Assembly (NCBI GenBank): GCA_947627835.1 | Contig: CANQXM010000018.1 | Coordinates: 1-15,309, forward strand | DNA: 15,309 nt | Reading direction: 5' to 3' | Source of the DNA: an uncultured Bacilli bacterium | Lineage (GTDB): Bacteria; Bacillota_I; Bacilli_A; RF39; UBA660 | Part shown: one piece after another, positions 12,876 to 15,309 of the stretch | Position numbering within the stretch: the first letter of the stretch is position 1 | How the letters are laid out: each line of letters begins with the position of its first letter | Notes under the pieces: model-generated | Told to the model about the DNA's origin: nothing | Database searches by the model: none | What the model saw: only the letters and a program-made list of their open reading frames with translations | Made by a program: the position numbers and the translations under genes

Positions 12876-13241
12876 ATGGCTAAATTAACAAAAGAAGATT
12901 TTATTAGTGCTTTAAAAGAAATGACAATTCTTGAAGTAAAAGAATTAGTTGATGCAATGAAAGAAGAGTTTGGAGTAAATCCAGATGCTGTAGCTGTTGC
13001 TGTTCCTGCTGCTAGCAGTGAAGAAGCAGAAAGTGCTACAAAGACTGTAGTTTTAAAGAGTGCTGGCGGAAACAAAATTTCTGTTATCAAGATCTTAAAA
13101 GAAATTACAGGTTTAGGACTTGTTGAAGCAAAAGCATTAGCTGATAATGGTGGAAATGTTAAAGAAAACGTTCCTAGTGAAGAAGCTAACCAAATTAAAG
13201 CACAATTAGAAGAAGCTGGAGCAGAAGTAGAACTTGCTTAA
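12876..13241 (+). CDS. rplL: 50S ribosomal protein L7/L12
   Basis: A 121-residue protein of normal length: an N-terminal dimerisation domain (about 1-35, LTKEDFISALKEMTILEVKELV), a short Ala/Val/Pro hinge (about 36-52), and the C-terminal factor-binding domain with KSAGGNKISVIKILKEITGLGLVEAK. The stalk recruits translation GTPases. The start of the C-terminal domain is slightly shortened (SATKTVVLKSAG in place of the usual EKTEFDVxLKxAG). A purine-rich GGAAAGGAAG precedes the ATG. A terminator follows 5 nt after the stop. Confidence 0.97.
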   Translation: MAKLTKEDFISALKEMTILEVKELVDAMKEEFGVNPDAVAVAVPAASSEEAESATKTVVLKSAGGNKISVIKILKEITGLGLVEAKALADNGGNVKENVPSEEANQIKAQLEEAGAEVELA

Positions 13242-13246
13242 GCATG

Positions 13247-13272
13247 AAGCTATCCAAATGGATAGTTTTTTT
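13247..13272 (+). terminator. Intrinsic terminator after rplL
   Basis: CTATCC (nt 13250-13255) pairs with GGATAG (nt 13260-13265) around an AAAT loop, extended by a G-T pair and two A-T pairs, with a seven-T run to nt 13272. It ends the rplJ-rplL unit, so rplL transcripts are not continuous with the next genes. Confidence 0.85.
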
Positions 13273-13281
13273 ATTTGGTCC

Positions 13282-13310
13282 TTGCGTGAAGCTTATAGAT
13301 TCGCTATAAT
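13282..13310 (+). promoter_or_regulatory. Sigma-A promoter for the small membrane-protein operon
   Basis: TTGCGT (nt 13282-13287), a 17-nt spacer, and a perfect TATAAT (nt 13305-13310). The start near nt 13317 leaves a leader of only about 20 nt before the GTG at nt 13337. Confidence 0.75.
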
Positions 13311-13336
13311 AAAAGAGTATGAGAGGATGAAAAGAT

Positions 13337-13672
13337 GTGAAGAATAAAGTCATTTTTGGGGTAAAGATTGCTTTTATTGTTTTGATTGTTGTATGGATAT
13401 TTCTGGTTTTGATTGATTATTTTAATGTTCGTGGAGAACGAAATCCACAATTTTGTTTGAAAGAAGAAGTTCATGTATTTGATGCAGAAGGTAAACTTTC
13501 TAATACTTTATCTATGGAAGATTTTAATAAGTTTACTGATTCACAAAAAGCAGGTATGCTTTATACCTATGAATGTGTAGGACTTGGATATAAAGCTTAT
13601 CGTTATAATCGGGAATTTAAAGCAATTGAATTTGGACCATTCTTTATTAAAGAAAGAACAAGTGCTGAATAG
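13337..13672 (+). CDS. Small membrane-anchored protein of unknown function
   Basis: A 111-residue protein starting at GTG; GAGAGG (nt 13321-13326) is the only plausible ribosome site, about 10 nt upstream. Residues 5-28 form one hydrophobic segment (VIFGVKIAFIVLIVVWIFLVLI), probably a signal anchor with the rest outside. The outer part has two Cys (in QFCLKEE and YECVGLGYKAYRY), about 36 residues apart, which could form a disulfide. I recognise no family. It is the first gene of a three-gene operon with its own promoter, in the place where rpoB usually starts. Confidence 0.75.
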   Translation: MKNKVIFGVKIAFIVLIVVWIFLVLIDYFNVRGERNPQFCLKEEVHVFDAEGKLSNTLSMEDFNKFTDSQKAGMLYTYECVGLGYKAYRYNREFKAIEFGPFFIKERTSAE

Positions 13673-13690
13673 TAGTACTGGTGGGTGTTT

Positions 13691-14089
13691 ATGGTAAAGT
13701 TAAATCGTCATGGTTGGGGACTTCAAGAAATGATCTTACTTTCAAGCATTCTTCTTGCTTTTTTGCTGATTGCCTTTTTTATGATTTCAAGACTTTATGA
13801 TAATTTATCAGGTATTGAAACTACGAAGGAAAAAGAAAGTTATACGTATGAAGATGTGATTGATACATTAGAAGAAGCTGCTCTTCGATATTATGATGAA
13901 TATTATGAAAAAGGAGAAGAAGTTGTCATTACCAGTGATCGACTTCGCAAGCATGGGTATGTATCTCTTTCTGAATTAAAACCTAAAGATGAAAAGAGTG
14001 CTTGTAGTGGATATGTCGAAGTAAAAAATAAGGAAGCCAAGGCTTATATTCGCTGTTCTAATTATGAAAGTAATGGATATGAGGAGTAG
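13691..14089 (+). CDS. Prepilin-like membrane-anchored protein
   Basis: A 132-residue protein. ATG at nt 13691 is preferred over the in-frame GTG at 13685 because GGTGGG (nt 13680-13685) then sits 5 nt away. The N-terminus is a short basic leader, MVKLNRHG, then WGLQEMILLSSILLAFLLIAFF: a Gly followed by a hydrophobic residue, Glu at +5 and a long hydrophobic helix, the form of type IV prepilin/pseudopilin signals cut by PilD/ComC-type peptidases. The outer domain has helical TYEDVIDTLEEAALRYYDEYY, then HGYVSLSEL, then Cys (nt 14003) in CSGYVEV and Cys (nt 14054) in RCSNYESNGYE, a likely disulfide. It is similar in layout to the next gene. Function as a pilin is inferred. Confidence 0.75.
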   Translation: MVKLNRHGWGLQEMILLSSILLAFLLIAFFMISRLYDNLSGIETTKEKESYTYEDVIDTLEEAALRYYDEYYEKGEEVVITSDRLRKHGYVSLSELKPKDEKSACSGYVEVKNKEAKAYIRCSNYESNGYEE

Positions 14090-14094
14090 TTTTG

Positions 14095-14460
14095 ATGGAT
14101 ATTAAGCAAATGAAAAGACTGCGGATTGTTTGGGGAACTTTTTTAACCGTTTTAGTTATTTTATTAACGATTTTTGGTTTTGTTTATACCTCTAAACGGA
14201 CTCCCTATAAAGACGCAGAAACTAAATTAGTAGAAAGCGCTAAGAAATATGTTGATGTGAAGTTTTTGTATCCTTCTGAAAAAGAAAGTACTCGCGTTTC
14301 ATATAGTGAAATGAAAGAAGAGGGGTACATTGATAAACTTTCAGTAAATGATGATGCTTGTGATGGATATGTCATTGTTTCATCAAATGGAATGACATTT
14401 GAATATAAAGGGTATTTAAAGTGTCCGCATTATACAACGAAAGGTTACGAAAAAAAGTAA
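14095..14460 (+). CDS. Membrane-anchored protein related to the upstream prepilin-like protein
   Basis: A 121-residue protein. The ATG at nt 14095 lies 8 nt after GAGGAG (nt 14081-14086), which is inside the end of the upstream gene; the two genes are 5 nt apart and probably coupled. A single hydrophobic segment (about residues 11-31) is preceded by a basic start and gives an outside C-terminus. The outer domain repeats the neighbour's pattern: a helix with AETKLVESAKKYVD, then EEGYIDKLSV, then ACDGYVIV (Cys at nt 14359) and KCPHYTTKGYE (Cys at nt 14422). It lacks the Gly/Glu+5 prepilin signature of its neighbour. A paralogue by duplication is likely; function unknown. Confidence 0.75.
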   Translation: MDIKQMKRLRIVWGTFLTVLVILLTIFGFVYTSKRTPYKDAETKLVESAKKYVDVKFLYPSEKESTRVSYSEMKEEGYIDKLSVNDDACDGYVIVSSNGMTFEYKGYLKCPHYTTKGYEKK

Positions 14461-14467
14461 CCTTTTT
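14440..14467 (+). terminator. Intrinsic terminator overlapping the end of the small-protein operon
   Basis: AAAGGTTAC (nt 14440-14448) pairs with GTAACCTTT (nt 14457-14465) around an A-rich 8-nt loop, ending in five T. The left arm encodes the last residues of the gene, and the stop codon TAA lies within the right arm. Confidence 0.75.
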
Positions 14468-14528
14468 AAATTTTTAAAAAGTGGGGTAAATATGACATTT
14501 TGGCATTTTGGTAGGTGCAAATTTGTGC

Positions 14529-14558
14529 TTGACTTACATAGGATAGTAATGGTATATT
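14529..14558 (+). promoter_or_regulatory. Sigma-A promoter for the str operon (rpsL-rpsG)
   Basis: TTGACT (nt 14529-14534), an 18-nt spacer and TATATT (nt 14553-14558). The start near nt 14565 falls right before the leader hairpin. Just upstream, CATTTTGG occurs twice in tandem (nt 14496-14511), and GCAAATTTGTGC (nt 14518-14529) is a near-palindrome abutting the -35. Neither has a known role. Confidence 0.65.
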
Positions 14559-14570
14559 AGGTTTGGTTTA

Positions 14571-14601
14571 AATTGAGGTTTTACTTCGGTAAGACCTAAT
14601 T
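14571..14601 (+). promoter_or_regulatory. rpsL leader hairpin with UUCG tetraloop
   Basis: AGGTTTTAC (nt 14576-14584) pairs with GTAAGACCT (nt 14589-14597) with one G-U pair, closed by a C(UUCG)G tetraloop. AATT on both sides extends the stem past a bulged G. There is no T run, so this is not a terminator. Its place in the untranslated leader of rpsL suggests mRNA stability or autoregulation by a str-operon ribosomal protein; the role is inferred. Confidence 0.5.
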
Positions 14602-14652
14602 AAATGGGAATTTTGATACACCTGGATGTGTGTTAATTGGAAGGAGGATTTT

Positions 14653-15066
14653 ATGACTACTATTAATCAACTTGTGAAAAAAGGAAGAAGTAAGAAGACT
14701 AGAAAGAGTAAAAGTCCCGTATTAAATGTTGGACTTAATACCCTTGAAAGAAAGCAAACCGATCAAACGAGTCCACAAAAACGTGGAGTTTGTACGCGTG
14801 TTGGAACAAAGACACCAAAGAAACCGAACTCAGCACTTCGTAAGTATGCTCGTGTTAGACTTTCAAATGGAAAAGAAGTCGATTGCTATATTCCTGGGGA
14901 AGGACACAACTTACAAGAACATAGTGTTGTCCTTGTACGTGGTGGACGTGTTAAAGACTTAATCGGTGTTCGTTATCACATTATTCGTGGAACACTTGAT
15001 ACGCAAGGTGTTAATAATCGTAAGCAAGGACGTAGTAAATACGGTGCTAAGAAACCAAAAAATTAA
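14653..15066 (+). CDS. rpsL: 30S ribosomal protein S12
   Basis: A 137-residue protein of the Gram-positive type, carrying the insertion between TINQLVKKGR and SPQKRGVCTRVGT. The ATG at nt 14653 lies 5 nt after AAGGAGG (nt 14641-14647) and begins the family sequence MTTINQL; a longer reading frame upstream has no ribosome site. PKKPNSALRK holds the decoding-centre Lys pair (E. coli Lys43 region), and RVKDLIGVRYH holds the Lys88 loop. In that loop the nearly universal Pro (E. coli Pro91) is Ile here (nt 14962-14964). S12 monitors codon-anticodon pairing and contacts streptomycin. It is followed by rpsG after 20 nt. Confidence 0.97.
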   Translation: MTTINQLVKKGRSKKTRKSKSPVLNVGLNTLERKQTDQTSPQKRGVCTRVGTKTPKKPNSALRKYARVRLSNGKEVDCYIPGEGHNLQEHSVVLVRGGRVKDLIGVRYHIIRGTLDTQGVNNRKQGRSKYGAKKPKN

Positions 15067-15086
15067 TTTAAAAAAGGAGGATAGTT

Positions 15087-15309
15087 ATGCGTAAAAGAAG
15101 AGCAATTAAAAGAGATGTATTACCAGATCCTGTGTATAATTCAAAGATTGTTACGAAGTTAGTCAATCAAATTATGCTTGATGGAAAAAAGGGTACTGCT
15201 CAAAAAATATTATATGAAGCATTTGATATGGTTCAAGAGAAAACTGGAAGACCTGCAATTGATGTATATCATGATGCTTTAGAAAACGTTCGACCTGCAC
15301 TTGAAGTAA
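15087..15309 (+). CDS. rpsG: 30S ribosomal protein S7 (partial, cut by window end)
   Basis: Only the first 74 codons are present. The start MRKRRAIKRDVLPDPVYNSK, then LVNQIMLDGKKGTAQKILYEAF and ALENVRPALEV, matches the N-terminal half of S7, which organises the head of the small subunit. AAAGGAGG (nt 15073-15080) sits 6 nt before the ATG at nt 15087. It follows rpsL directly, as in the standard str operon; fusA and tuf would be expected next, beyond the window. Confidence 0.95.
   Translation, partial: MRKRRAIKRDVLPDPVYNSKIVTKLVNQIMLDGKKGTAQKILYEAFDMVQEKTGRPAIDVYHDALENVRPALEV

Noticed and set aside
12848..13090. Reverse-strand 80-codon frame opposite rplL
   Set aside because: Shadow of the low-complexity Ala/Val codons of rplL; no ribosome site and no recognisable product.
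13327..13347. Six-codon ATG reading frame upstream of and overlapping the GTG gene
   Set aside because: Too short to judge. It uses the same GAGAGG site with no spacing, so it is probably incidental.
14492..14560. 22-codon ATG frame before rpsL preceded by GTGGGG
   Set aside because: It ends inside the -10 of the rpsL promoter and lies after a terminator, with no promoter of its own; no support as a gene.
14626..14652. Upstream-extended start for rpsL
   Set aside because: The extension runs through the leader and the AAGGAGG site; the ATG at 14653 fits the S12 N-terminus.
14726..14962. 78-codon frame within rpsL
   Set aside because: Out-of-frame shadow inside a well-supported S12 gene.
1..15309. 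Possible UGA=Trp (Mollicutes) code
   Set aside because: All Trp codons in the conserved genes and the giant gene are TGG, with no in-frame TGA.
1..15309. CRISPR arrays, tRNA/rRNA genes, insertion sequences
   Set aside because: No regularly spaced repeats, no tRNA-like cloverleaf sequence and no transposase or flanking inverted repeats were seen; gaps between genes are short and filled with leaders, promoters and terminators.

Overview
The window comes from an AT-rich, Gram-positive-type (Firmicutes/Bacilli-like) chromosome. This rests on the S12, L11, L10 and L7/L12 sequence types, strong AGGAGG ribosome binding sites, sigma-A-type promoters, a Firmicutes L10 leader and codon use heavily biased to A/T. 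Trp is always TGG, so the standard bacterial code applies rather than the UGA=Trp code of many Mollicutes. An uncultured gut Bacilli lineage (RF39/Erysipelotrichia-like) would fit, but that placement is inference.

Left 9.1 kb: one enormous gene, open at the left edge, with at least 3,021 codons. It strings together several recognisable catalytic cores: a transglutaminase-like Cys-His-Asp triad (nt 62-184), an HELGH metalloprotease-type motif (nt 1244), a pol-beta-type nucleotidyltransferase with a helical follow-on domain (nt 5160-5800), an ADP-ribosyltransferase core (nt 7890-8210) and a C-terminal HD phosphohydrolase domain (nt 8430-8790). Long helical stretches without a recognised family join them. 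No membrane segment is visible. It is translationally coupled to two small genes, a DUF4176 protein and a divergent protein that appears to share its fold, and the set ends at an intrinsic terminator. This is the accessory part of the window and the candidate for a new system, perhaps a polymorphic effector with its partner proteins.

Middle (9.8-13.3 kb): the conserved cluster secE-nusG-rplK-rplA-rplJ-rplL. Promoters or terminators separate secE-nusG, rplK-rplA and rplJ-rplL. An L1-type leader precedes rplK. A complete L10 leader with attenuator precedes rplJ, whose promoter is a perfect sigma-A consensus buried in the end of rplA. L11 is unusual in carrying a long acidic tail and a changed thiopeptide-contact segment.

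Right (13.3-15.3 kb): where rpoB-rpoC normally follow rplL, there is a separate operon of three small membrane-anchored proteins. One has a prepilin-like N-terminus, and the last two share a Cys-containing C-terminal pattern. Then the str operon begins, with its own promoter, a UUCG-capped leader hairpin, rpsL and the first 74 codons of rpsG, which is cut by the window end.
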